NCBI RefSeq assembly: GCF_001968835.1
Contig: NZ_MRDE01000067.1
Span: forward strand, 1-39,862
Source: Tersicoccus phoenicis
Lineage (GTDB): Bacteria > Actinomycetota > Actinomycetes > Actinomycetales > Micrococcaceae
Reading direction: 5' to 3'
Length of the DNA: 39,862 bases
Part shown: in pieces, positions 16,433-25,748 of the stretch
How positions within the stretch are numbered: the stretch's first letter is position 1
Layout: every line of letters begins with the position of its first letter
The notes under the pieces: model-generated
What the model was told of the DNA's origin: nothing
The model's input: only the letters and a program-made list of their open reading frames with translations
The model's database searches: none
Translations under genes and position numbers: made by a program

Positions 16433-17080
16433 TCACCTGTCGCGGTAGCGCTTCGCGTTGCCCAGGGCCGTCCGCAGGCCGTCCGCGCCGTACCGGTCGA
16501 CGTACGCCTCGGTGTCCCGCTGGTAGCGCCAGCCCTCCGCCAGCGGTCCGACGTCGACGACGTCGAACCCGAAATCGTTGATCAGCATGGCGACCTGTTG
16601 CCGGGCACTCGCGTCGTCCCCGGCCACGGCGAGGGCCCGGCGTCCGGGCGTCCCCTCCGGCTGCCCCTGGGTGGCGAGGTCCTTGAAGTGGATGTGGTTG
16701 AAGGCCTTCACCACGTGCGATTCGGGCAGGTGCGCCTGCAGCAGTTCGCTGGAGGTGGTCTCCTCCGCGTCCAGCTCGGGGAAGGACCCGTCGCGCTGCG
16801 GGTAGTAGTTGTTCGTGTCGATGACGATCTTGCTGGCCAGCGCGTCGACGGGCACGTCCCGGTAGGCCTTCAGGGGGATGGTGACGACGGCGATGTCGGC
16901 CAGCCGTGCCGCCTCGTCCGCTCGCTCGGCTCGAGCGCGCGGCCCCAGGTCGGCGGCGAGCCCCTCGAGCGTCTCCGGTCCGCGGGAGTTGCTCATCACG
17001 ACGTCGTAGCCGTGGTCGACGGCGAGCTTCGCCAGGGTCGATCCGATGTTGCCGCTTCCGATGAATCCGATCGTGGTCAT
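16433..17080 (-). CDS. NADPH-dependent F420 reductase-like oxidoreductase
   Basis: A 215-residue protein with an N-terminal Rossmann fold: TTIGFIGSGNIGSTLAKLAV holds the GxGxxG nucleotide loop at residues 8-13. The order continues with VVMSNSRGPETL (where the SR-type residues favour NADPH) and KIVIDTNNYYPQRDG, the block used by the F420_oxidored family (PF03807). Whether it reduces F420 or another acceptor cannot be read; many such proteins in actinomycetes are uncharacterised. ATG 17080 starts the conserved fold directly; no ribosome site is clear. Palindromes lie on both sides. Confidence 0.85.
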   Translation of the reverse strand: MTTIGFIGSGNIGSTLAKLAVDHGYDVVMSNSRGPETLEGLAADLGPRARAERADEAARLADIAVVTIPLKAYRDVPVDALASKIVIDTNNYYPQRDGSFPELDAEETTSSELLQAHLPESHVVKAFNHIHFKDLATQGQPEGTPGRRALAVAGDDASARQQVAMLINDFGFDVVDVGPLAEGWRYQRDTEAYVDRYGADGLRTALGNAKRYRDR

Positions 17081-17127
17081 GGTGACGCCAACCACCCCGA
17101 CGCCTTGGCCATTCCCCGCTCCAATGG

Positions 17128-17199
17128 CGCCAGCTCGTCGATTGATGTGCGAAAACCACGGATTTCGGCCGAGATGGAACACCTGTTGACGAGCTGGCG
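17128..17199. repeat. Palindromic intergenic element, copy B
   Basis: cgccagctcgtc (17128-17139) faces gacgagctggcg (17188-17199), a perfect 12-bp inverted repeat spanning 72 bp. It lies between the NADPH reductase start and the NmrA-like stop. The right arm and following bases equal those of copy C. Confidence 0.75.
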
Positions 17200-17211
17200 A
17201 AGGGGCGGAGG

Positions 17212-18054
17212 TCAGGCACCCGTGCGCAGCAGCTGCTCGAACGTCATCGGGGCGGTGCCGGTGACGCGCTCGACGTCGTCGGTCACCGGCGCGAGTACGC
17301 CGGAGGCGATCGCCGTGTAGGTGGAGATCCACGCCTGCACCTGCCAGTCGGGTGCGCCGTACACCGACCGTGACGCGTGCGCCTGGGCGAGCGTCTCGTC
17401 CTCGTACCGGTACGGCTCTGCCCTGACCTCCGTCAACGTCGCCGCGATCTGTTCCAGGGTCAACGACTGCGGCCCGGTCAGGGTGTAGGTGACGTTCCGG
17501 TGTGCTGCGGGATCCCGCAGCACGGTGACGGCGACGCGGGCGACGTCGGCCCGAGCCACCCCGGAGACCCGCCCGTCACCCGCCGGGCCCCGGATCACCC
17601 GGTCGTCCCCGGCGAACAGCTCGAAAATGTCGAGGTAGAAGTTGTCCCGCAGCAGGGTGAACGCCAGCCCGGATTCCCGCAGGATCTCCTCGGTGGCCCA
17701 GTGGTCGCGGCCGAGGGTGAACGTGGAGTCGTCGGAGGCGGCCGCGAACGACGTGTAGACCACATGCTCGACGTTCGCCCGGGCGGCCGCGTCGATGAAG
17801 CAGCGGTGCTGCTCGACGCGGTCCGCGCTCTCCCCGGCCGAGACCATGAACAGCACGTCGGTGCCGCGCAGTGCCGCCACCGCGGCGTCGTGATCGGCGT
17901 ACTCCGCGACGCGGGTCTGGGCGCCCGGCAGCCGCGGGGCTCGGGACGCGTCGCGGACCAGCAGTCGCGGGGCGATGCCGTCGTCGGCGAGCGCACGGGC
18001 GACCCGGCCGCCCACCTCGCCCGTGGCACCCGTGATGGTGAGGGTCGTGGTCAT
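17212..18054 (-). CDS. NmrA-like / NAD(P)H-binding quinone-reductase-type oxidoreductase
   Basis: A 280-residue atypical short-chain dehydrogenase. The Rossmann loop is TITGATGEVGGRVA (TGATGxxG) near residues 7-14, followed by RLLVRDASRAP, as in QorB/YtfG-type and NmrA-like proteins that bind NADP(H) and lack the usual YxxxK pair. The core also has DVLFMVSAGE and HVVYTSFAAA. The C-terminal part YEDETLAQAHA and TPLTFEQ-like MTFEQLL is typical of the group. Likely an NADPH-dependent reductase or sensor; substrate unknown. ATG 18054 has aggaagga upstream, a clear ribosome site. Confidence 0.85.
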   Translation of the reverse strand: MTTTLTITGATGEVGGRVARALADDGIAPRLLVRDASRAPRLPGAQTRVAEYADHDAAVAALRGTDVLFMVSAGESADRVEQHRCFIDAAARANVEHVVYTSFAAASDDSTFTLGRDHWATEEILRESGLAFTLLRDNFYLDIFELFAGDDRVIRGPAGDGRVSGVARADVARVAVTVLRDPAAHRNVTYTLTGPQSLTLEQIAATLTEVRAEPYRYEDETLAQAHASRSVYGAPDWQVQAWISTYTAIASGVLAPVTDDVERVTGTAPMTFEQLLRTGA

Positions 18055-18077
18055 GACGTCCTTCCTCTCACCCCCGT

Positions 18078-18148
18078 CGCCGGTTCGTCAAGGGATGGCG
18101 CATCCGGACCGGATGGGGCCGGATCGAACATCTATCGACGAGCTGGCG
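18078..18148. repeat. Palindromic intergenic element, copy C
   Basis: cgccggttcgtc (18078-18089) faces gacgagctggcg (18137-18148), with one mismatch-type change and one wobble. The inner bases match copy B in length and partly in sequence. It lies between the NmrA-like start and the PutA stop. Confidence 0.7.
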
Positions 18149-18187
18149 AGAGGGGGCTGGCAGCAGGGACGCCGGGTGAGGAGTTCG

Positions 18188-21100
18188 TCAGATCACACGG
18201 TCCGTCAAGTGGTCCGGCGTGCCGAAGCGGTGGGCGGTGATGCTGATCGCCTGTTCGTGCAGGAACGGCAGCATCTCCACCCGTCCGGCCTCGGTGACCT
18301 CGCCCCCGTACACGGCGAGGTCCGGTCGGGGACCGACGGCGCCGTCGAGATCCGACCGCGCCGAGTCGGTCGCCCCGACGAGCCGGATCCGGCCGCCGGG
18401 TAGGGCGGCGGCCCGCCGCAAGAAGGAAGCGTCGGATTCGACGACGGCGTCGACGTGAGCCGACGCGAGCACGGACCGTACCGCCTCGGGCAGCCGGTCC
18501 GGCGTCGAGACGGTGAACCGGGACCGGGCGCGCAGGCCCGCGGCGGCCACCCGGATCAGGTCCGCCGACTCGCCGCCCTCGGCCAGGCGCACCCGCACCG
18601 GGACGGGCAGATAGCGCAGGATGTTCCGCTCGGCCCGCAGGCCGGACACGTCCCGGGCCAGGCCGAACTCGCGCTCCCAGGCGACCTGATCGGAAGCGAC
18701 CGCACGGTCCAGGAAGGCGCGCGCCGGGGCACCGTCCGAGGATGAGGACGGCGACGCCGACGCCGCCGACGCCGACGCCGACGAGGCGGAGACCAGCGCC
18801 GACACGACCGGCAGCAGCACGCCCGCCGGCGTCATCGTCGCCTCCCGCCGCCGCCACGACCCGAGCCCCATCAGGTAGCTGGGGCCGCCGGCCTTGGTGC
18901 CCGGTCCCACGGAGGAGCGCTTCCAGCCGCCGAACGGCTGCCGCCGCACGATGGCACCGGTGATCCCGCGGTTGACGTACACGTTGCCGGCCTCGACCGT
19001 GTCCAGCCAGTGGCCGATCTCCTCCGGGTCGAGGGAGTGCAGGCCCGCGGTCAGACCGTACGCGACCCCGTTCTGCAGCTCGAGAGCCTCGGTCAGGGTG
19101 TCGGCCGTCATCACCCCCAGCACCGGGCCGAAGTACTCGGTCTGGTGGAAAGGCGAGCCGGCCTTCACGTTCATCCGCACGCCCGGGGACCAGAGCCGGC
19201 CCTGCCCGTCGAGCTGGCGTGGCTGCACCAGCCAGTGCTCGCCCCGCTCCAGGGAGGTCAGGGCGTGCGCTAGCTTCCCGGCGGCCGGTTCGATGATCGG
19301 CCCCATCTGGGTGCGGGGATCGTCCGGCCAGCCCACGGTCAGGGACCGGACGCCGTCCTCGAGCTGGCGCAGGAACCGGGCCGAGCGGCGGACCGGCCCG
19401 ACCAGGACGACCAGCGACGCGGCCGAGCACTTCTGCCCGGCGTGCCCGAACGCGGACGCGATGACGTCGCGGACCGCGAGATCCAGGTCCGCACTGCCGG
19501 TGACGACGATGGCGTTCTTGCCGCTGGTCTCGGCCAGCAGCGGCAGGTCGGGTCGGAAGGAGCGGAACAGCTCGGCGGTCTCGTAGGAGCCGGTGAGGAT
19601 GACGCGGTCGACGGTGGGGTGGGTGACCAGCTCGCGGCCGAGTTCCTCCTCGCCGACCTGCACGAAGCGCAGCACCTCCCGCGGCACCCCGGCGTCCCAG
19701 AGCGCCTGCGCGAGGACCGCGCCGCAGCGGGACGCGGGCCCGGCGGGCTTGAGCACGACGGCGCTGCCGGCGGCGAGGGCGGCGAGGGTGGACCCGGCGG
19801 GGATGGCGACCGGGAAGTTCCACGGCGGGGTGACCAGGGTGAGCCGGGCCGGCTCGAACGCCGCGCCGTCGACGGCGTCCAGGCCGCGCGCCTGCTCGGC
19901 GTAGTAGTGGGCGAAGTCGGTCGCCTCGCTGACCTCGGGGTCGGCCTGGTCGATGGTCTTGCCGGCCTCGGCGGCCATCACCTCGATCAGGTCGAAGCGC
20001 CGCGCGGCGAGCATCTGCCCGGCCCGGTGCAGGATCTGGGCGCGTTCGGCGCCACGGCGGGCGCCCCAGGCGGCTCCGGCCTCGGCGGCGGACCGCAGCA
20101 CCGCATCCAACTCTCCCGCGTCGTCGATCCGGGACGCTTCCAGCAGCTCGAGGCCGATCCGGGAGTCGCGGGCTCGCTGCAGCGCCAGCCGCCCCCAGCC
20201 GCGGTTAGCGGGCAGCGACGGGTCCGTGTCGGCGGTGTTAGCGAACCGGGCCGGCAGCGGTTGCTCCAGCGGCCGTTCGGCGCTGCGGTCCTGGGTCCGG
20301 GCGGGTGCCGGGACGACGCCGTCGAGGGCGGCCATGTCCTCCAGCGAGGCGAGGAAGCGGGCCTTCTCCCGTTCGAACAGGGCCGGCTCGTCGGCGAGGT
20401 CGACGACGGCGGACATGAAGTTGTCCGGGCTGGCGCCCTCCTCGAGCCGGCGCACCAGGTAGGCGATGGCGACGTCGAACTCGTCCGGGTGCACCACGGG
20501 CGTGTACAGCAGCAGCTGCCCCACGGTCCGGCGCACGGCGGTGGCCTGCGCCTGCGCCATCCCGAGCAGCATCTCGACGTCGACCCCGTCCGTGACGCCC
20601 CGGGCGCTGGCCAGCAGCCACGCGAAGGCGACGTCGAACAGGTTGTGACCGGCGACGCCGATGCGGACGGCGGCCAGGTTCTCCGGCGTCAGTGCACGCA
20701 CCAGGATGGCCTTGTAGTTCGCATCGGTGGCCTGTTTGGTGGGCCAGGTGGCGAGCGGCCAGTCGTGCAGGTCCGCCTCGACGTGTTCCATCGGCAGGTT
20801 GGCGCCCTTGACCACGCGGATCTTGATCGGCGCGCCGCCGGCGGCCACCCGCTCCTTCGCCCAGCCGGTCAGCTCGTCGATGGTGGCCAGGGCGTCGGGC
20901 AGGTACGCCTGGATCACGATGCCGGCGGTGAGGCCCGCGAACTCCGGCTGGTCCAGGATGGCGCGGAACACGGCGACGGTCAGCCGCAGGTCCTTGTACT
21001 CCTCCATGTCCAGGTTGATGAACTTCGGCGTCGCGGCGCCGGCAGCCTGCCGGTACAGGGGGGTGAGCTTGTCGACGATGTCGGCGACCGCCTCGTCGAA

Positions 21101-21700
21101 CGCCCACAGCGGGGTCGGGGACACGGTCGAGGAGACCTTGATGGAGACGTAGTCGACGTCGTCGCGGGCGAGCAGCTTCGCCGTGCCCGCCAACCGCCGA
21201 CCGGCCTCGGCCGTGCCGAGCACGGCCTCCCCGAGCAGGTTGATGTTCAGCCGGTTCCCGCCGGCCGCGATCGCCGCCAGTGCGGGGCCGAGCTTGTCGT
21301 CGGTCGCATCGACGAGCAGGTGCCCGACCATCCGGCGCAGGGCCGCGCGGGCGGCCGGGATGACGACGCCGGGGGCCACCGGGCCGAGTGCGCCACCGGC
21401 CCGGACCGCCGCCTTGAGGTACCAGGGCAGGAAGGCCGGCACGTCGGCCGCGATCTCGGCGAGCTTGTGGGCGGCGACACCCTCGTCCTCGGGCCGGATC
21501 ACCCCGTCGACGAAGCCGACCGTGAACGGCAGCCCGCCGGGGTCCCGGAGCACGCCGGCGAGGTTCCTGGCCGACGCGTCGATGGGCAGGTCGGCCGCCT
21601 CGGCCAGCCAGCGGCGGACGAGGGCGACGGCGTCGTCGGCCAGCTTCCGCGGGTCGTCCGGCGTCGGCGGGGTCGGACGGGTCTGGGTGGCGCTGGTCAT
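18188..21700 (-). CDS. putA: Bifunctional proline dehydrogenase / glutamate-semialdehyde dehydrogenase
   Basis: A 1170-residue enzyme that oxidises proline to glutamate in two steps, feeding electrons to the membrane quinone pool. Residues 30-440 are the FAD-binding proline dehydrogenase barrel (with MEEYKDLRLTVAVF and KIRVVKGANLPMEH). Residues 510-960 are the aldehyde dehydrogenase domain, with Glu724 in LAETSGKNA and the catalytic Cys758 in GHAGQKCSAAS. There is no N-terminal DNA-binding domain, so it is not autoregulatory like enterobacterial PutA. A Ser/Ala low-complexity linker at about 966-986 leads to a C-terminal domain of about 180 residues. ATG 21700 has ggaggaagg upstream. It is divergent from a LysR gene. 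Confidence 0.95.
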   Translation of the reverse strand: MTSATQTRPTPPTPDDPRKLADDAVALVRRWLAEAADLPIDASARNLAGVLRDPGGLPFTVGFVDGVIRPEDEGVAAHKLAEIAADVPAFLPWYLKAAVRAGGALGPVAPGVVIPAARAALRRMVGHLLVDATDDKLGPALAAIAAGGNRLNINLLGEAVLGTAEAGRRLAGTAKLLARDDVDYVSIKVSSTVSPTPLWAFDEAVADIVDKLTPLYRQAAGAATPKFINLDMEEYKDLRLTVAVFRAILDQPEFAGLTAGIVIQAYLPDALATIDELTGWAKERVAAGGAPIKIRVVKGANLPMEHVEADLHDWPLATWPTKQATDANYKAILVRALTPENLAAVRIGVAGHNLFDVAFAWLLASARGVTDGVDVEMLLGMAQAQATAVRRTVGQLLLYTPVVHPDEFDVAIAYLVRRLEEGASPDNFMSAVVDLADEPALFEREKARFLASLEDMAALDGVVPAPARTQDRSAERPLEQPLPARFANTADTDPSLPANRGWGRLALQRARDSRIGLELLEASRIDDAGELDAVLRSAAEAGAAWGARRGAERAQILHRAGQMLAARRFDLIEVMAAEAGKTIDQADPEVSEATDFAHYYAEQARGLDAVDGAAFEPARLTLVTPPWNFPVAIPAGSTLAALAAGSAVVLKPAGPASRCGAVLAQALWDAGVPREVLRFVQVGEEELGRELVTHPTVDRVILTGSYETAELFRSFRPDLPLLAETSGKNAIVVTGSADLDLAVRDVIASAFGHAGQKCSAASLVVLVGPVRRSARFLRQLEDGVRSLTVGWPDDPRTQMGPIIEPAAGKLAHALTSLERGEHWLVQPRQLDGQGRLWSPGVRMNVKAGSPFHQTEYFGPVLGVMTADTLTEALELQNGVAYGLTAGLHSLDPEEIGHWLDTVEAGNVYVNRGITGAIVRRQPFGGWKRSSVGPGTKAGGPSYLMGLGSWRRREATMTPAGVLLPVVSALVSASSASASAASASPSSSSDGAPARAFLDRAVASDQVAWEREFGLARDVSGLRAERNILRYLPVPVRVRLAEGGESADLIRVAAAGLRARSRFTVSTPDRLPEAVRSVLASAHVDAVVESDASFLRRAAALPGGRIRLVGATDSARSDLDGAVGPRPDLAVYGGEVTEAGRVEMLPFLHEQAISITAHRFGTPDHLTDRVI

Positions 21701-21762
21701 GGGTGGGCCTTCCTCCGGTGGTGCAGGGCTCTGGCACCAGTATGGGAGCGCGGTTCATTCGG

Positions 21763-21790
21763 GAACAGCGACGATTTACGATGACTGTTC
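21763..21790. promoter_or_regulatory. Inverted repeat between putA and the LysR gene
   Basis: gaacag (21763-21768) faces ctgttc (21785-21790) around an AT-richer centre gacgatttacgatga. It lies 63 bp upstream of putA and 30 bp upstream of the regulator start, as expected for a LysR binding site. It is inferred from position and symmetry. Confidence 0.45.
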
Positions 21791-21819
21791 GTCAGCTTTT
21801 CCGATGAATGGGAGGGTCC

Positions 21820-22716
21820 GTGCTGGACCTCAAGCGGCTGCGGCTGCTGCGTGAACTGCAGATCCGCGGCACGATCGCCGCGGTGGCCGAAGCCGAGCGC
21901 TACAGCCCGTCCTCGGTGTCCGCGCAACTGGCGTTGCTCGAGCGGGAGGCCGGCGTGCCGCTGCTGCGCCGGGCGGGCCGACGGGTGGTGCTGACGGCGC
22001 AGGCGGAGACCCTCGTCGGGTACGCGGACGAGCTGATCGCCACCATGGAGCGGGCGGAGTCGGCGCTGGCCGCCTCGCGGACGGAGGTCACCGGTACGGT
22101 CCGGGTGGCGGTGTTCCAGTCCGCCGCGCTCGCGCTGCTGCCCGGGACGTTGCGCTCGCTCGCGGACCGCTTCCCCCAGGTGCGGGTCGAGATGGTCCAG
22201 CACGAGCCCGAGTCCGCGCTGCACGAGACCTGGGCCGGCGACTTCGACGTCGTCGTCGCCGAGCAGTACCCGGGCCACGCGACCGCGCGGTACCCCGGGC
22301 TGGTGTGGCGGGAACTCATGTCCGACGCCATCCGGCTGGCCGTGCCGAGCGTGTGGCAGGACGTGAGCGGGTTGGCCGGCGCCGCCGACGCGCCCTGGGT
22401 GATGGAGCCACCGGGCGCGGCGTGCCGGCACTGGGGGGAGCAGGCCTGCCGGCTGGCCGGATTCGAACCCGACGTGCGGTTCGAGACGGCGGACCTGCAG
22501 GCCCAGATCCGGCTGGTCGAGTCCGGCAACGCCGTCGGGCTGATCCCCGACCTGGTGTGGGCGGGCCGGGACCGCACGGTGCGGTTGGTCGAGTTGCCGG
22601 GGAACCCCCGGCGCACGGTGTTCACCGCGGTGCGGGCCTCCGGCGACGAGCGGCCGGCGGTGGTGGCGGTCCGGGAGGCGCTCGGCGTCACGGCCGCGGG
22701 CATCACCGGGAAGTGA
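21820..22716 (+). CDS. LysR-family transcriptional regulator
   Basis: A 298-residue regulator. Residues 1-60 are the winged helix-turn-helix: LRLLRELQIRGTIAAVAEAERYSPSSVSAQLALLEREAGVPLLRR is the family's standard N-terminus in split form (helix, turn at SPSSVSAQ). Residues 90-290 are the effector-binding domain, beginning TVRVAVFQSAALALLP. GTG 21820 is chosen because ggaggg lies at 21811-21816; the in-frame ATG at 21808 would put this site inside the gene. Its divergent place next to putA suggests it controls proline catabolism, with proline or a related amino acid as ligand. That is inference. Confidence 0.92.
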   Translation: MLDLKRLRLLRELQIRGTIAAVAEAERYSPSSVSAQLALLEREAGVPLLRRAGRRVVLTAQAETLVGYADELIATMERAESALAASRTEVTGTVRVAVFQSAALALLPGTLRSLADRFPQVRVEMVQHEPESALHETWAGDFDVVVAEQYPGHATARYPGLVWRELMSDAIRLAVPSVWQDVSGLAGAADAPWVMEPPGAACRHWGEQACRLAGFEPDVRFETADLQAQIRLVESGNAVGLIPDLVWAGRDRTVRLVELPGNPRRTVFTAVRASGDERPAVVAVREALGVTAAGITGK

Positions 22717-22736
22717 GAACACCGCCGGTCGACGGC

Positions 22737-23774
22737 CTAGCCGGCCAGTCCGACACCCTGCAGCAGCAGGGCGAGCAGGATCGACGTGCCGTTGAACCAC
22801 ACGTGGGTGAGGACGGCGGGCCCGAGCCGACCGAACCACAGGGTCAACCCCGCGTTGACCAGGCCGATGCAGAAGACGGAGACGAGCTGGATCAGCACCG
22901 ACCGCGGGTCGTCGAGCTGACCCAGGTGCGCGCTGCCGAACACGACCGCGCTGATCAGCGCAGCGACCACCGACGCCCGCACCAGGGGTCGTTTCACGGT
23001 CGCCGGACGGACCCGCTCCGGGCGGATACCGGGTGCGGGCGGGGGTCCGGCAGGACCCGGGGCGGTGGCGGCGCCGGCCGGCGCGGGCTGGCGCCGCCAC
23101 CGCCCGAGCCACACCTGGTTCTGCACGGCGCGCAGCAGCAGGCCGCGGAAGAACAGTTCCTCCAGCAGCGGGGAGATCAAGGTCGCGCCGATGCCGGCGT
23201 TGATGATCAGCCAGAACGTCGAACTGCCGGCGAGGAAGATGTCGCCGTTGCTCTGCAGCGGCTGATTCGCGCCGGTGAGCAGGACGACGATCACGGCGAC
23301 GACGGCGGTGAGCAGGCGCAGGCCGATCGAGGCGATCAGCCCGGTGAGCACATCCATCCACCGGAACCGCAGCCCGAAATCACGCGCGAGCGAACCGAAC
23401 CCGCGCGTCCGCGAGCTGATCAGGCAGGCCCCGAGCAGAACGGCCCACGTCAACAGGAGGGAGACGAAGACGCCGGGGCCGCCGCTGAACACCGACGGTC
23501 CCAGGGTGAGCTGCAGGGCCAGGCCGATGATCAGCGGGACGACGAGGAACGCCACGGCGGCCAGCACGACGTCGATGATCGACCAGCGGGGCCGCAACGG
23601 GTGTGCGGGGGTCAGCTGCGCCGGGTTCGCCCAGCGCAGGGAAAGCGGAACCGGGATATCGGAGCGACGGGGCGGCGGGGCACCGGACGCGCCGTTCGCC
23701 GGTGGGCCGGCCATCCCCGGCGGTGGGCCCTGGCGCCACGGGGGAGCGGGCACGGGCGGCCCGGATCCAGTCAT
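22737..23774 (-). CDS. CPBP family intramembrane metalloprotease
   Basis: A 345-residue membrane protease. Residues 1-60 are a Pro/Gly-rich cytosolic tail. The full first motif LLEELFFRG is present with Glu205, Glu206 and Arg210; the second motif is FGSAHLGQL with His283, and the third is LTHVWFNG with His324. Eight or so hydrophobic segments surround these, and a Pro/Ala-rich loop of about 30 residues (230-258) breaks the catalytic core. ATG 23774 overlaps the GH15 stop as ATGA, so the two genes are probably translated together. The substrate is unknown. Confidence 0.92.
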   Translation of the reverse strand: MTGSGPPVPAPPWRQGPPPGMAGPPANGASGAPPPRRSDIPVPLSLRWANPAQLTPAHPLRPRWSIIDVVLAAVAFLVVPLIIGLALQLTLGPSVFSGGPGVFVSLLLTWAVLLGACLISSRTRGFGSLARDFGLRFRWMDVLTGLIASIGLRLLTAVVAVIVVLLTGANQPLQSNGDIFLAGSSTFWLIINAGIGATLISPLLEELFFRGLLLRAVQNQVWLGRWRRQPAPAGAATAPGPAGPPPAPGIRPERVRPATVKRPLVRASVVAALISAVVFGSAHLGQLDDPRSVLIQLVSVFCIGLVNAGLTLWFGRLGPAVLTHVWFNGTSILLALLLQGVGLAG

Positions 23775-25636
23775 CGGCGCTCCCCTTCGGACGGATGGAC
23801 GGACGGACGGTCTGTTCGCCCCACGTTATCCGCCAGCGCGTCGGCGGCACGGATGAGGCCGAGGTGGCTGAAGGCCTGGGGGAAGTTGCCGATCATCCGG
23901 GTCGAGCCGGGGTCGTACTCCTCACTGAGCAGGCCGACGTCGTTGGCGTAGCCGACCAGCTGGTTCATCAGCCGCTCCCCGTCCGGTCGCCGGCCACTGC
24001 GGGCGTACTGCTCGACGAGCCAGAAGTTGCAGATCAAGAAGGGATGTTCGTGTCCCTCCAGCCCATCCAGACCCGCCGAGGTGCGGTAGCGCAACACCAG
24101 GCCGTGCTCGTCCATCAGCTCCTGTTCGATGCGCGCCGTGGTGCCGAGCATCCGCGGGTCGTCGTAATCGAGGAACCCGGTGTGCGGCAGCTGCAGCAGG
24201 GACGCGTCCACCTCCGTGGTGTCGTACGCCTGGGTGAAACTGTTCAGTTGCCGGTTGAAACCGTGCTCGTCGATCTCCTGCCGCAGCCGGTCCCGCAGCT
24301 CGCGCCATCGATCGACCGGCCCGTCGAGCCCGTGCCGCTCCACCGCCTGGATTCCCCGGTCGAAGGCCGCCCACATCATCACCCGGCCGTGCGTGAACCA
24401 GTGCGGCTGTCCGAGCATCTCCCAGATGCCGTGATCCTTCGCGTCGAAGTTGGCCTCGGCGTAGCGCAACAGCCCGCGCTGCAGCCCCCAGGTGTACTCG
24501 TCCTTCTCCTCGCCGGCGTCGCGCAGTTTGCCGAGGGCGATCATCACCTCGCCGACGACGTCGGCCTGGTACTGACCGGCCGCACCGTTGCCGATCCGGA
24601 CCGGCCGCGACCCCTCGTACCCGGCCAGCTGGTCCAGCTCGCTCTCCCGCAGGTCCCGCTCGCCACCGAGCCCGTACATGATCCGCACGTCGTCGACGTC
24701 GCCGGCGACCGCACGCAGCAGCCAGTCCCGCCACAGGACCGCGCCGCGGGTGAGGCCGTGGTCGATCGCGACCTCGATGGTCAGCGACGCGTCCCGCAGC
24801 CAGGTGAAGCGGTATTCCCAGTTGCGGACGCCCCCGAGGTCCTCGGGCAGGGACGCGGTGGGAGCAGCGACGATGCCGCCGGTGCGGGCGTGCGTCAGGG
24901 CCCGTAGCACGAGCATCGACCGCAGCACCAGGGGCCGGTGGCCGGTGTGCGCGGTGAGCTGGGCCGCCCACTCCGTCCAGAACGCCACCGCATCCTCATG
25001 GGCGTCCCGCGGGTCGACGGGCTCGGGAACGTCGTCCCAGGACCGGAACCAGGTCAGCTGCCAGTCTCGGCTCTGTCCCGCGGACAGCGGGAAGCACCCG
25101 ACGAGGCGGGGGGTGCGCGAACCACGGGCGTCGTTCTCGGTCTGCTGCGTGGTCTCCTCCGGCCGGTGCAGCGGCGGACCGCTCAGCAGCAGCGCGTCGG
25201 GGCCGGCGATCGAGAGCAGGGCCGGGCGGCCGGCCTGCGTCGTGCGGCGGGTCCACGGCGTCGCGCGGGCGTAGTCGAACCGGATCCGCAGGTCGTGTTC
25301 GACGGTGACCGATCCTTCCAGGCACTCCACCCGGCGGACGAGGTCGGCTTGCGCGTCGCCCGGTGGCAGGAAGTCGACGACCTTGACGGTGCCGGTGGGG
25401 CTGCGCCAGGTCGTCTCGAGCACGAAGGTTTGCGGGGTGTAGCGGCGGTCGATGACGTTGCCGTCCGGCACGTGCAGCAGCCACCGCCCGTCGTCGGCGT
25501 CCCCCAGCAGAGCGCAGAAGCAGGCGGGGGAGTCGAACCGGGGCAGGCAGAGCCAGTCGATGCTGCCCCCGCGGGAGACCAGCGGTCCGGTACGCAGGTC
25601 GGACAACAGCGCGTACTCCTCCAGCGGGATGCTCAT
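23771..25636 (-). CDS. Glycoside hydrolase family 15 protein (glucoamylase/trehalase type)
   Basis: A 621-residue cytosolic enzyme. Residues 1-230 form the N-terminal beta-sandwich starting IPLEEYALLSDLRTGPLVS, with GSIDWLCLPRFDSPACF, a signature of the bacterial GH15 group. The (alpha/alpha)6 catalytic barrel follows, with GGVRNWEYRFTWLRDASL and GGERDLRESELDQLAGY. Members hydrolyse alpha-glucosidic bonds; characterised mycobacterial relatives act on trehalose, so trehalase is likely but not proven. ATG 25636 begins the conserved N-terminus and has aggacc upstream. It is divergent from dusB and coupled to the CPBP protease gene. Confidence 0.92.
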   Translation of the reverse strand: MSIPLEEYALLSDLRTGPLVSRGGSIDWLCLPRFDSPACFCALLGDADDGRWLLHVPDGNVIDRRYTPQTFVLETTWRSPTGTVKVVDFLPPGDAQADLVRRVECLEGSVTVEHDLRIRFDYARATPWTRRTTQAGRPALLSIAGPDALLLSGPPLHRPEETTQQTENDARGSRTPRLVGCFPLSAGQSRDWQLTWFRSWDDVPEPVDPRDAHEDAVAFWTEWAAQLTAHTGHRPLVLRSMLVLRALTHARTGGIVAAPTASLPEDLGGVRNWEYRFTWLRDASLTIEVAIDHGLTRGAVLWRDWLLRAVAGDVDDVRIMYGLGGERDLRESELDQLAGYEGSRPVRIGNGAAGQYQADVVGEVMIALGKLRDAGEEKDEYTWGLQRGLLRYAEANFDAKDHGIWEMLGQPHWFTHGRVMMWAAFDRGIQAVERHGLDGPVDRWRELRDRLRQEIDEHGFNRQLNSFTQAYDTTEVDASLLQLPHTGFLDYDDPRMLGTTARIEQELMDEHGLVLRYRTSAGLDGLEGHEHPFLICNFWLVEQYARSGRRPDGERLMNQLVGYANDVGLLSEEYDPGSTRMIGNFPQAFSHLGLIRAADALADNVGRTDRPSVHPSEGERR

Positions 25637-25736
25637 GGTCCTAGTTGTATCGGTCGCAGCCGTCGAGCGGAACCCTCGGGCGACCCGGCCGCTGTCCCGG
25701 CTCGGGAGCCGATGCCGCCACGTCCGCGACCTCTGG

Positions 25737-25742
25737 GACAAT
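25737..25742 (+). promoter_or_regulatory. -10 hexamer GACAAT of dusB (leaderless)
   Basis: GACAAT is followed by 6 bases and GTG 25749, the same arrangement as CACAAT before the esterase gene at 9727. Confidence 0.45.
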
Positions 25743-25748
25743 GGACGG

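Noticed and set aside
19442-21784. 780-codon open frame opposite putA
   Set aside because: It is antisense to a clear PutA and is low-complexity Gly/Arg/Val sequence caused by third-position GC bias. Similar long antisense frames over ptrB, metY, dusB and the M20 gene were dropped for the same reason.
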